The position numbers were made by a program, and so were the translations under genes. A stretch of DNA of 64,000 nucleotides. Origin: Streptomyces sp. NBC_01549 (GTDB taxonomy: Bacteria > Actinomycetota > Actinomycetes > Streptomycetales > Streptomycetaceae). Below, in pieces: positions 43,722-52,057 of this stretch. The first letter of the stretch is position 1. Each line of letters begins with the position of its first letter. The notes under the pieces are model-generated. The model did no database searches, had not been told where the DNA came from, and saw only the letters and a program-made list of their open reading frames with translations. The stretch is taken from contig NZ_JAPEPW010000001.1 of assembly GCF_026339955.1 (NCBI RefSeq), forward strand, positions 1,736,001 to 1,800,000, given 5' to 3'.

Positions 43722-44876
43722 TTAGCCGAGGGCCTGCTGCAGGTCCTGCAGCAGGTCGTCGACGTTCTCGATGCCCACGGAGAGGCGGACGAGGTCGGCG
43801 GGGACCTCCAGGGCCGAGCCGGCGGCGGACGCGTGCGTCATGCGCCCGGGGTGCTCGATGAGGGACTCCACGCCGCCCAGGGACTCGCCGAGGGTGAAGA
43901 CCTTGGCGCGGTTGCAGACCTCGACGGCCGCTTCCTCGCCGCCCTCGACCTGGAAGGAGACCATGCCGCCGAACGCCTTCATCTGCTTGGCGGCGATCTC
44001 GTGACCGGGGTGCTCCGGGAGGCCCGGGTAAAGAACGCGGGTCACGCGCGCGTGCCGGGTGAGCATGTCGGCGATCTTGGTGGCGTTCTCGCTGTGCCGG
44101 TCCATGCGCACCGAGAGGGTCTTGGCGCCGCGCAGCACCAGCCAGGAGTCGAAGGGCCCGGCGACCGCGCCCATCGCGTTCTGGTGGTAGGCCAGCTCCT
44201 CGCCGAGCTCCTGGTCGCCGACGATCAGCGCGCCGCCGACGACGTCCGAGTGGCCGCCCATGTACTTGGTCAGCGAGTGCACGACGACGTCCGCGCCGAG
44301 CGCGAGCGGCTGCTGCAGGTAGGGGGTGGCGAAGGTGTTGTCGACGACGAGCCTGGCGCCCGCCTCGCGCGCGATCTGCGCGACCGCGGCGATGTCGGTG
44401 ATGCCGAGAAGCGGGTTGGAGGGGGTCTCCACCCACACGACCTTCGTCTTCGGCGTGAGGGCTGCCCGTACGGCGGCCGGGTCGCTGGTGTCGGCCACGG
44501 ACCACTCGACGCCCCACCGCGAGACGACCTTCGCGAAGAGGCGGAATGTGCCGCCGTACGCGTCGTTCGGGATGACCACGTGGTCGCCGGGGCTGAGCAG
44601 CGTACGCAACAGGCAGTCCTCGGCCGCCAGTCCGGACGCGAACGCGAGGCCGCGACGTCCGCCCTCCAGGGCGGCGAGGTTCTCTTCCAGTGCGGTCCTG
44701 GTGGGGTTGGCGCTGCGGCTGTACTCGTAACCGCCGCGCAGCCCTCCGACGCCGTCCTGCTTGTAGGTCGAGACCTGGTAGATCGGCGGGACGACCGCGC
44801 CGGTGAGGGGATCGGCGGTGTTGCCCGCGTGGATCGCGAGGGTCTCGAAGTGCTGACTGATGTGCCTGTCGCTCAT
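43722..44876 (-). CDS. metB: cystathionine gamma-synthase
   Basis: A PLP enzyme of transsulfuration, joining cysteine with an activated homoserine. The 384-residue product has the Cys/Met-metabolism PLP fold with SLTKYMGGHSDVVGG carrying the PLP lysine (~210). YEYSRSANPTRTALEENLAALEGG lies in the N-terminal half and SLGGVESLIEHPGRMTHA near the end. Gamma-lyase activity is hard to exclude by sequence, since actinobacterial MetB and MetC are close. ATG start; divergent from a hypothetical membrane protein gene. Confidence 0.93.
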   Translation of the reverse strand: MSDRHISQHFETLAIHAGNTADPLTGAVVPPIYQVSTYKQDGVGGLRGGYEYSRSANPTRTALEENLAALEGGRRGLAFASGLAAEDCLLRTLLSPGDHVVIPNDAYGGTFRLFAKVVSRWGVEWSVADTSDPAAVRAALTPKTKVVWVETPSNPLLGITDIAAVAQIAREAGARLVVDNTFATPYLQQPLALGADVVVHSLTKYMGGHSDVVGGALIVGDQELGEELAYHQNAMGAVAGPFDSWLVLRGAKTLSVRMDRHSENATKIADMLTRHARVTRVLYPGLPEHPGHEIAAKQMKAFGGMVSFQVEGGEEAAVEVCNRAKVFTLGESLGGVESLIEHPGRMTHASAAGSALEVPADLVRLSVGIENVDDLLQDLQQALG

Positions 44877-44998
44877 GAGTCCTGAGCGTAGTGCGCCCGC
44901 GGGGTTGATGGCGGCTCACGGCCTGCGCGGGGCTCCTCGTGGCCGCCGGGACCGGACCGGGTTGGCCAATTGTCGGACCCGTCTGGTTCGCTTGAGGC

Positions 44999-46117
44999 AT
45001 GGAGATTCTCTGGGTCCTGATGGCGCTGGCCATGTTCAGCCTGGTCCTGCTGCCGGTATTCAGGCGCAGGCGCACCGGCATTCAGCTGGTCTCGCCCGGC
45101 GACCCGGACGCGGCGGACCCGGCGAACTACGGATTCCTGCGTCAGGAGGAGCTGGACATCCGCATGCCCGGACCGGACGGGGACCTCCTGGACGTCCTGG
45201 ACCTGGTGCAGCGCACACAGGACTACCAGGCGGCCTCTCAGCTCCTGGCGGGCACGGAGATCTCGGGCGAGACGCGCTGGCAGCGGGTGCAGGCCTTCGC
45301 GGGCGCCGCGTCCCTGGAGCTGCAGCAGCGCCCGGGCGGGGTCAGCGAGATGCCGGGCGGGCAGTGGCTGCGGGTGTGGCGGGCCGAGAAGCCCAAGGAC
45401 GCGGGCGGCGCGGCGGTGCACGCGGAGTTCCTGGTGCAGCAGGCGTGGCGGACGTCGACGCCGGGGACGGACGAGTTCCGGATCATCATGGAGGAGGCGA
45501 GGACGGCGTGCGGCGAGGCGGCACTACTCTCCCCCGGTGACCCGATCCCGTACATCATCGAGCTGTCGGTGGCCCGCGGACTCGCCTACTCCCAGCCCGA
45601 GTTCGAGGCGCTCTGGCTGAAGATCCTGGACCGCGCGCCGGCCCACATGGGCGCGCATCTGGCGGCGCTGCACTACTGGTGCGAGAAGTGGCACGGCTCG
45701 CGCGAGGTGGCGTACTCCTTCGCGGAGGCCGCGGCGGCCCGCGCTCCTCAGGGCTCGCTGCTGGCCGCCATGCCCCTCTTCGCGGTCTTCGAGCATCTCC
45801 CCGAGGTGAACCTGGTCCGCGGCTTCTACCAGAGCGAGGTCGTCACCAAGGCGGTCCACGGCGCGCTCTACGCGGTGCACGCGGCCCGCCCCGACGACCC
45901 GATGCTGGCGCACGTGCGTCACCTCCTGGTGCTCTTCCTGGTCCGCGGCGAGCGCTGGGCGGAGGCCATGAACCAGCTGGTGCACGTGGACGGTCACGTG
46001 GGCGCCCTCCCCTGGACCCTCACACCCGACCCGGCGGCGGACTACGCGCTCTACCGCGCCCTGGCGGTGGCGGGCTACGAGGCGAACGGCGGAACGCCGG
46101 CGTCGCTGCCCCGCTGA
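44999..46117 (+). CDS. uncharacterised protein with N-terminal membrane anchor
   Basis: A 372-residue protein. One N-terminal span (ILWVLMALAMFSLVLLPVF, ~3-21) and a basic stop-transfer are followed by a cytoplasmic, largely helical domain rich in Trp, His and Arg (CEKWHGSREVAYSFAEAAAARAP), resembling DUF4034-type helical repeats. No catalytic motif is visible. It is divergent from metB across about 120 bp. Homologues of similar length flank metB/msrA in streptomycetes as far as I recall. Function unknown. Confidence 0.8.
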   Translation: MEILWVLMALAMFSLVLLPVFRRRRTGIQLVSPGDPDAADPANYGFLRQEELDIRMPGPDGDLLDVLDLVQRTQDYQAASQLLAGTEISGETRWQRVQAFAGAASLELQQRPGGVSEMPGGQWLRVWRAEKPKDAGGAAVHAEFLVQQAWRTSTPGTDEFRIIMEEARTACGEAALLSPGDPIPYIIELSVARGLAYSQPEFEALWLKILDRAPAHMGAHLAALHYWCEKWHGSREVAYSFAEAAAARAPQGSLLAAMPLFAVFEHLPEVNLVRGFYQSEVVTKAVHGALYAVHAARPDDPMLAHVRHLLVLFLVRGERWAEAMNQLVHVDGHVGALPWTLTPDPAADYALYRALAVAGYEANGGTPASLPR

Positions 46118-46215
46118 GCGACGCCCCGGAATTCCGACCGGTCTCCACACGTTCTGGATCACGCACCCGACCCCGCCTCCGCTCCCCCGTGCCCCTGTGA
46201 CCCCGTGGAGACCGC

Positions 46216-46932
46216 ATGTTCCTGCACAGCCGCACCCCTCAGCTCCCGACCGCCGAGCAGGCACTGCACGGCCGTCCGGAGCCGATCTTCACGGTCCCCG
46301 ACCGGCACACCGTCCTCGGCACCCCCCTCCTCGGCCCCTACCCCGAGGGCCTGGAGATCGCCGACTTCGGCATGGGCTGTTTCTGGGGCGCCGAGCGCAA
46401 GTTCTGGCAGCTGCCGACGGGCGTGTACACAACCCTCGTCGGCTACCAGAGCGGCTTCACCGAGCACCCCACGTACGAGGAGGTCTGCTCGGGCCTGACC
46501 GGCCACACGGAGGCCGTCCGCGTGGTGTACGACCCCGCCCTCATCTCCTACGAGCGCCTCCTCCAGGTGTTCTGGGAGTCCCACAACCCGACCCAGGGCT
46601 TCCGCCAGGGCAACGACGTCGGCACCCAGTACCGCTCCGCCATCCACACCCACACCGCCACCCAGGCAGCCACCGCGACCGCCTCCCGCGAGGCCTACCA
46701 GAAGGCGCTGACCTCCTCCGGCTACGGCACGATCACCACCGAACTCCTCCCCGCGGAGGGGCGCACCTTCTACCCGGCCGAGGGCTACCACCAGCAGTAT
46801 CTTGACCGCAACATAGACGGCTACTGCGGGATCGGCGGGACGGGCGTCAAGCTGAGCACCCCGTTCGGGACGAACCGGGGAGCGTCCTGCCCGACGGGCA
46901 TCGCGCCGGCGCCGCAGGCCACCGAGGAGTAG
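46216..46932 (+). CDS. msrA: peptide methionine sulfoxide reductase A
   Basis: Repairs methionine-S-sulfoxide in proteins. The 238-residue product has the catalytic [13 protein letters not shown] (~53-65), [26 protein letters not shown] and [11 protein letters not shown]. Additional cysteines near the C-terminus (GYCGIGG and GASCPTG) are suited as resolving residues. The length includes a roughly 40-residue N-terminal extension common in actinobacteria. GGAG precedes the ATG. It lies 98 bp after the anchored hypothetical gene on the same strand. Confidence 0.95.
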   Translation: MFLHSRTPQLPTAEQALHGRPEPIFTVPDRHTVLGTPLLGPYPEGLEIADFGMGCFWGAERKFWQLPTGVYTTLVGYQSGFTEHPTYEEVCSGLTGHTEAVRVVYDPALISYERLLQVFWESHNPTQGFRQGNDVGTQYRSAIHTHTATQAATATASREAYQKALTSSGYGTITTELLPAEGRTFYPAEGYHQQYLDRNIDGYCGIGGTGVKLSTPFGTNRGASCPTGIAPAPQATEE

Positions 46933-47095
46933 TCCGCGGTTCGCCAGGGCCGTGTGTCCGGGCCGGAGGCCGCCGTTCGGATCACCCGAGGCGGCCCTTC
47001 AGGTGATTGCCGGACGCCTCATGGGCCGGGCAGCCGTCGCAGGGGTACGACGTCTCAGCAGAGCGCGAACCCAGAACACCGTGAGGAGCTTGGCG

Positions 47096-47380
47096 ATGTA
47101 CGCAGCAGTCCGGCGGTACGAAGGGGTGACCGATTCGGCCGAGGCCGCACGTCTCGTGAATGAGGGGTTCGTGCCGCTCATGCGCCAGGTCTCCGGCTTC
47201 GTGGCCTACTACTGGATCGACGCCGGGGACGGAGTGATGGTCTCGACCAGCGTCTTCCAGGATCGGGCCGGTGCCGACGAATCGATCTCGAGGGCTGCGG
47301 ACTTCGTGCGGGACAACCTCGCGTCGCTGCTCCCCAACCCTCCCCAGGTCGTGGCCGGCGAGGTGGTGGCTTCCGCATGA
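47096..47380 (+). CDS. small alpha/beta-barrel (ABM-like) protein
   Basis: A 94-residue protein with the ferredoxin-like dimeric barrel pattern: beta-strand MYAAVRRYEGV, helix SAEAARLVNEGFVPLMRQ, GFVAYYWIDAGDGVMVSTSVFQDRAGADESISRAADF and a last helix. It resembles antibiotic-biosynthesis-monooxygenase-fold proteins, many of which are not oxygenases. ATG at 47096 is chosen since GAGGAG lies eight bases upstream; the frame's earlier ATG adds a basic, non-conserved stretch. It is convergent with the BrkB-like gene. Confidence 0.75.
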   Translation: MYAAVRRYEGVTDSAEAARLVNEGFVPLMRQVSGFVAYYWIDAGDGVMVSTSVFQDRAGADESISRAADFVRDNLASLLPNPPQVVAGEVVASA

Positions 47381-47399
47381 CGGCGTTCGGCCCGGCCCC

Positions 47400-48242
47400 T
47401 CAGTGGTTCGAGCCCCTGATCTGATGATGAGAGACCTGTTTCCGTGCCGTCCGCCACCGTGACCGAACCTGCTCGACCACGCTGTCCCACTGTCGGCGGA
47501 CCTCGTGGTCGGAAGGGCGGTGGCCCTGACGGATCCGGCTGAGCTCGTCTCGTACCTCTCGTCCCAGTGCCGCCGACGCAACCATGACGAGCATGGCCGC
47601 GAAGAGGGCGGAGATCATCGCGAAGACGGCGCCGACCACCCCGTAGCGTGAAGCGGAGGAGTTGAACAGGCGCGGCATGTAGATGGTCGCGCCCACGGAA
47701 TAGGCCACCGTCAGAACGGCGGCGGTGACGCCGAAGGGGAGCAGGTCCGGCCGACTGATCCGCTTCGCTGACAGGATCCAGCCGCTCCAGACGAGGAATG
47801 CGGCGGTGACCGGCACCTGGCACACCGAGGCGGCCAGACCCAGTGCGCCCCCGCCAAGGAGCGCGGAGACCGTCGCGGTGACCACCCCGTAGCCACCGAG
47901 GGTGAGGATCCACCACAGGCCGTTGCGCGTGTTGCGCACACTGAGGGGCTTGAGTTCCCATGTCTGCTCGAAGAGCCGCTGCACGGCTCGCGTGAAACTC
48001 AGCACCGAGATCGTCAGAAACACGGCTCCGAAGATGCCCACGCTCGCACTGGTGCCCTCGGCCGATGAGAACAGCGAGCTGACTGCCGTGGCGCCTGCGC
48101 CGCTGAGGTCGTAGCGCTTGATGATCCGCTCTGCGGCGTCGTAGTGCACGAAGTTGCCCAGGACAGCGCCGATGAGGATGGACAGCGGGACCAATGCCGT
48201 CAAGGCGCTGGACGCCAGGGCCATCGAGCGGTCGAAACCCAC
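47400..48242 (-). CDS. YihY/BrkB-family membrane protein, start uncertain
   Basis: A 280-residue polytopic protein with about six spans of the YihY (formerly RNase BN) family: ALASSALTALVPLSILIGA in the first span, TRAVQRLFEQTWEL and the FNSSASRYGVVGAVFAMI segment near the last. The GTG at 48242 is the first standard start. The upstream codons in the same frame still read like family sequence (FALRVVNRFQKI precedes GFDRSM), so the true N-terminus may begin about 25-35 residues earlier at a non-standard codon, or a small frameshift may exist. Transport or envelope role unknown. Confidence 0.75.
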   Translation of the reverse strand: MGFDRSMALASSALTALVPLSILIGAVLGNFVHYDAAERIIKRYDLSGAGATAVSSLFSSAEGTSASVGIFGAVFLTISVLSFTRAVQRLFEQTWELKPLSVRNTRNGLWWILTLGGYGVVTATVSALLGGGALGLAASVCQVPVTAAFLVWSGWILSAKRISRPDLLPFGVTAAVLTVAYSVGATIYMPRLFNSSASRYGVVGAVFAMISALFAAMLVMVASAALGREVRDELSRIRQGHRPSDHEVRRQWDSVVEQVRSRWRTARKQVSHHQIRGSNH

Positions 48243-48518
48243 GATCTTCTGAAACCGGTTGACGACCCGCAGCGCGAAGGCAGGACGCAGCCAAAACGTC
48301 AGCGTTCTGACGAGGCGCTTTCGATTGATCCCCGCCGTGCTGCCCTCCGTGAAGATCGGGACCTTTATGGCGACGTGAGCCTAACGGACGGTCACCGGAC
48401 CGATGAGGGGCGACACGAGAAGCAGCTCCACTCCGCCGGACCGCCGGGCCGAGAGGAACGGGTCGCGAACGGAGACCGCGGGGAGGAACATCGGAATCAC
48501 GTAGGCAAGGTGGTGGCT

Positions 48519-50954
48519 ATGGGGACGCCGTCGATGCATTTCAGCGAGAGTCCTGAGGATCCGTTCGCCCTCGGGCGTGGCGCCTCGGCCGCGCTCGACG
48601 ATCAGGGCACCGTGGTCGGCTGGAGCGTACGTGCACAGGAGTTGCTGGGCTATCCGGCCAAGGAAGTGATCGGACGGGCGTGGCAGGACCTCCTGGTCGA
48701 CGCTCGTGACCTGCCTGTCGCGCGGTCCGTCGTCGTGGACGCCATGAGGACGGGCGGCTGGTTCGGGGTCCTGCCCGTCCGGCACCGCGACGGACGGCGG
48801 GTGGAGATGGGATTCCGGGCCCGCGCGATCACGCGGGACGGGGACCGTCAGGAGTGGGTCCTGGTCGGAGCCCCCGCCGCGGAGGTCAGTGCCTGGCAGC
48901 GGGACCGTGCGCTGCTGGACGGCCTGTACCGCCGGTCCCCGATCGGTCTGGTCACTTACGGCCCGGACAGGACGGTGACGCGGGTCAACCGTGCGGTCGA
49001 AAAGGCGAGCGGTGTCCCGGCCGAGGCGCCGGTGGGCCGTCTCCCCCGCGAGTTCATGGTCGACGAGGACGCGGGTCCGGCCGAGGAGCGGGTGCGGCAC
49101 GTCCTGGAGACCGGCGAGCCGTTGATCTTCACGGAGCAGTCCGCCCGGGCGCGCCACGATCCAGGTCGGGAACGGATCGTGTCCGTCTCGGCGTTCCGGA
49201 TGGAAGACCCTTCGGGCCGGGTTCTCGGCGTGGCCGAGACGATCGAGGACGTGACCGACCGCCACCGGGCCCAACGCAGGCTCGCCCTGCTGAACGAGGC
49301 AAGCGCCCGGATCGGAACCTCCCTGGACGTGACACAGACCGCTCGGGAACTGGCCGAGGTGGTCGGCCAGGGCCTGGCCGACCACTGCTCGGTGGACCTC
49401 CTCAAGCCGGTGACACTGGGTGACGAACCGGTTTCCGGTATGTCGGGCCCGCTGCTCCGAGCTGCCCTCTCACCCCCAGAACACCGCGTCCCCTTCCAGG
49501 AAGGCGATGTGGTCCCGCTGCTTCCGGAATCTCCGCAGGCGCGGTGCCTGTTCGAGCGTCGCCCGGTTCTCGAAGGACGGCTGTCCCTCCGCCCCGAGTG
49601 GTACGCCATGGACCGGCGGCGGGTCGAGATCGCCCTGGGGCTCGGAGTTCACTCGCTGATCGCGGTGCCCCTGGTCGCGCGGGGTCTGGTTCTGGGCGTA
49701 GTGAGCCTGTGGCGATCGCGCCATTCGGAGCCTTTCGAGGACGACGATGCCGCCGTGGCCCAGGAGCTTTCCTCGCGCGCGGCCGTCTGCATCGACAACG
49801 CACGCCGCTTCACCCAGCAGCAGAGCGCCGCCCTGACTCTGCAGCGCAGTCTGCTGCCGAGCGCGGCGCCCGATCTGCCGGCCGTCGAGGTGGCCTGCCG
49901 ATACCTCCCAGCGAGTGGTGAACCGGGCATCGGCGGTGACTGGTTCGACGTGATCCCGTTGTCAGGAGCCCGGGTCGCCCTCGTTGTGGGAGACGTGGTC
50001 GGCCACGGGATCCACGCCGCGGCCTCGATGGGCCGCCTGCGCGCCGCCGTGCGCACCCTGGCCAGCCTCGACCTGGAACCGGACGAGGTGGTGGCGCGGC
50101 TGGACGATCTGGTCAGTCTGCTGGCCGCCGAGCTGGAGGCGAACAGCGACGGCGACGGGTCGGCGATCGAGCAGATGATCGGGGCCACCTGCGTCTACGC
50201 GGTCTACGATCCGGTCTCCCGGCACTGCTCCCTGGCACGCGCCGGCCACCCGGCACCGGTGGTGACCACGCCGGACGGCGAGGTCACCGTGCTCGACCTG
50301 CCCGCGGGCCCACCGCTCGGACTGGGTGGACTGCCGTTCGAGACGTACGACCTCGACCTCCCCGAGGGAAGCCTGCTCACGCCCTACACCAACGGTCTTC
50401 TGGAGGCGCGCAACGGCGACATCGACGCCGCGCTGGAGCACCTGCACGAATATCTCTCCCACTCCGCCGATCCCCTGGACAGCACCTGCCATGCCGTGGT
50501 CGAAGCGCTGCTGCCCAAGGAGCACCTCCCCACCGACGACATCGCGCTGCTCATCGCCCGTACCCGGGTGCTGCCCCGCCAGGATGTCGCCGCATGGCAG
50601 CTGCCCTTGGAAGCGACCGCCGCCGCCCGTGCCAGGCAGCTGACCACGGCGAAACTGGCCGAATGGGGGCTGACGGAACTGGCCTTCACCACCGAACTGG
50701 TCGCCAGCGAGCTCGTCACCAACGCCTACCGGTACGCGGCCGGCCCCGTCACCCTGCGCCTCATCCGTACGCAATGCCTGATCTGCGAGGTGTCCGACGC
50801 CAGCCACACTTCCCCTCATCTGCGACGGGCCCTCAGCACGGACGAGGGCGGCCGAGGACTCTTCCTGGTCGCGCAGCTCACGGAGCGGTGGGGCACCCGC
50901 TACGCCCACGACGGCAAGACCGTCTGGACGGAGCAGCCACTGCCGCACGCATGA
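48519..50954 (+). CDS. PAS-GAF-PP2C phosphatase with HATPase (RsbU/RsbW-like) domain
   Basis: An 811-residue cytoplasmic stress/partner-switch regulator. Order: PAS (~15-125), a second PAS (~135-260, VTYGPDRTVTRVNRAVEKASG), GAF (~275-430), SpoIIE-type PP2C phosphatase (~460-670) and a histidine-kinase-like ATPase (~690-805). The phosphatase metal residues appear as GGDWFDVIPL, VGDVVGHGIHAAASMGRL and TNGLLEARNGDID. The ATPase has ELVASELVTNAYRYAAGP (N box) and EGGRGLFLVAQL (G box). Carrying both anti-sigma kinase and phosphatase activities in one chain is common in Streptomyces. ATG at 48519 has only a weak ribosome site, and a GTG two codons earlier is possible. No sigma factor or anti-sigma antagonist lies next to it. 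Confidence 0.88.
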   Translation: MGTPSMHFSESPEDPFALGRGASAALDDQGTVVGWSVRAQELLGYPAKEVIGRAWQDLLVDARDLPVARSVVVDAMRTGGWFGVLPVRHRDGRRVEMGFRARAITRDGDRQEWVLVGAPAAEVSAWQRDRALLDGLYRRSPIGLVTYGPDRTVTRVNRAVEKASGVPAEAPVGRLPREFMVDEDAGPAEERVRHVLETGEPLIFTEQSARARHDPGRERIVSVSAFRMEDPSGRVLGVAETIEDVTDRHRAQRRLALLNEASARIGTSLDVTQTARELAEVVGQGLADHCSVDLLKPVTLGDEPVSGMSGPLLRAALSPPEHRVPFQEGDVVPLLPESPQARCLFERRPVLEGRLSLRPEWYAMDRRRVEIALGLGVHSLIAVPLVARGLVLGVVSLWRSRHSEPFEDDDAAVAQELSSRAAVCIDNARRFTQQQSAALTLQRSLLPSAAPDLPAVEVACRYLPASGEPGIGGDWFDVIPLSGARVALVVGDVVGHGIHAAASMGRLRAAVRTLASLDLEPDEVVARLDDLVSLLAAELEANSDGDGSAIEQMIGATCVYAVYDPVSRHCSLARAGHPAPVVTTPDGEVTVLDLPAGPPLGLGGLPFETYDLDLPEGSLLTPYTNGLLEARNGDIDAALEHLHEYLSHSADPLDSTCHAVVEALLPKEHLPTDDIALLIARTRVLPRQDVAAWQLPLEATAAARARQLTTAKLAEWGLTELAFTTELVASELVTNAYRYAAGPVTLRLIRTQCLICEVSDASHTSPHLRRALSTDEGGRGLFLVAQLTERWGTRYAHDGKTVWTEQPLPHA

Positions 50955-51029
50955 CCCGCGACGGAGTTCCACACCCACCACACGGCTGTTCGCCGACCGG
51001 CGCCCGTGGGAACGCGGCTGCGCCGGGTG

Positions 51030-51509
51030 TCATCGGCCCTCTGCGTCGAGTGGATGTCCGACGGCCGGGCCGGCTTGGGTGTTCAGCAGGTTCGTGGTCC
51101 GGTGTCGCCACCACGGCACGAGTTGGACGAGGCCGAACATCACCTCGACGCCGAAGAACAGCCACAGCAGCCGCGTGGCACCGTGGGCCAGCGCGTACGA
51201 CTGCCACGCCGCGAACAGCGTGCGCGCGATGCCGTCGAGCAGTCCGTGCAAGGCCAGCGGCCGGACGATGCGCAGGACGGCCCAGACGACCACGACCGAG
51301 CCCATCAGATTCGCGTACAGGACCTGCACGGGGTCGAGTTCGGGCAGGGCGCCCAGCCCGAGTGCGTTGCCCGACGACGACAGCGCATCGTGCACCAGCG
51401 TGTACGTCCACGGCGTCGCGAAGCCCGCGGTGACGACGAGGTCGTACCAGGCGCTCGCGCGTACGACGCGAAGATAGGAGGGACGTTCGGGGGCGATGGT
51501 CCGGATCAC
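51030..51509 (-). CDS. small polytopic membrane protein, divergent from MerR
   Basis: A 159-residue protein with three or four spans (VVTAGFATPWTYTLVHDAL, VLYANLMGSVVVVWAVLRIV, then ARTLFAAWQSYALAHG and LLWLFFGVEVMFGLVQLV). The GTG at 51509 is preferred. The longer frame to 51650 would run through the MerR promoter and is Arg-rich noise. Divergence from merR and an elongated MerR-type promoter in between indicate it is the regulated target. Function unknown. Confidence 0.7.
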   Translation of the reverse strand: MIRTIAPERPSYLRVVRASAWYDLVVTAGFATPWTYTLVHDALSSSGNALGLGALPELDPVQVLYANLMGSVVVVWAVLRIVRPLALHGLLDGIARTLFAAWQSYALAHGATRLLWLFFGVEVMFGLVQLVPWWRHRTTNLLNTQAGPAVGHPLDAEGR

Positions 51510-51546
51510 GATGAGGCTCCGACGGGTCTCGGGACGGCGACGCCTC

Positions 51547-51578
51547 ACGGTAAACAGTGGAGTACGGTCCAAGGTCAA
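51547..51578 (-). promoter_or_regulatory. MerR-type promoter of the small membrane protein gene
   Basis: On the minus strand TTGACC (51573-51578) and TACCGT (51547-51552) are separated by 20 bp, the over-long spacer typical of MerR-activated promoters. The spacer holds a TGGAC-N4-CTCCA dyad. Confidence 0.5.
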
Positions 51579-51600
51579 GCCCACCAACCGACGGAGGGGC

Positions 51601-51966
51601 ATGCGTATCGGAGAGCTGGCCGCGCAGGCGGGCATGAGCAGGGACACCATTCGGTTCTACGAGAGGGTCGGCCTCGTCTCGGGTCGGCGGCTGGCCAACG
51701 GTTATCGCGACTTCCCGCCCGAGGCGGTGCCCTGGCTGCACTACGTCCGCACCGCGCAGACGCTCGGGTTCTCGCTGGCGGAGATCGCGCGGCACGGCGA
51801 GGAGCTGCGGGAGGCGCCGGACTCCGCGGCGGCACTGTCCGTGCTGTTCGAGCAGAAGATCCAGGTCATCGACGCCCGCATGGCCGAACTCGCCACCCTG
51901 CGGGCCGAACTCGCTACACGTGTCGACACCAGGTGCCCGTTGCGGGCGGCCGGCCGGCCGAGCTGA
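51601..51966 (+). CDS. MerR-family regulator
   Basis: A 121-residue activator. MRIGELAAQAGMSRDTIRFYERVGLV is the classic MerR helix-turn-helix opening, then YRDFPPEAVPWLHYVRTAQTLGFSLAEIARHGEEL and a coiled-coil dimer helix (MAELATLRAELATRV). Only one cysteine lies near the C-terminus (DTRCPLR), so thiol or drug sensing is more likely than a two-cysteine metal site. GGAGGGG precedes the ATG at 51601. It probably acts on the promoter at 51547-51578. Confidence 0.9.
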   Translation: MRIGELAAQAGMSRDTIRFYERVGLVSGRRLANGYRDFPPEAVPWLHYVRTAQTLGFSLAEIARHGEELREAPDSAAALSVLFEQKIQVIDARMAELATLRAELATRVDTRCPLRAAGRPS

Positions 51967-51996
51967 CCAAGAGGCGGAGGCGTCGCGGGCAAGTGG

Positions 51997-52029
51997 AACG
52001 GCGCCCGTCCTCTTGAGGCGGGCGCCGTT
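51997..52029. terminator. hairpin between merR and the subtilase-like gene
   Basis: A perfect 11-bp stem (51997-52007 with 52019-52029) is extended by an inner CCTC/GAGG pairing, between convergent genes. Confidence 0.88.
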
Positions 52030-52057
52030 GTGTGTGCTTGTCGTTGTGGGCGTGGGC

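Noticed and set aside
51510..51650. Longer N-terminus for the small membrane protein divergent from merR
   Set aside because: It would cover the MerR-type promoter and read into merR; the residues are Arg-rich and not conserved-looking.
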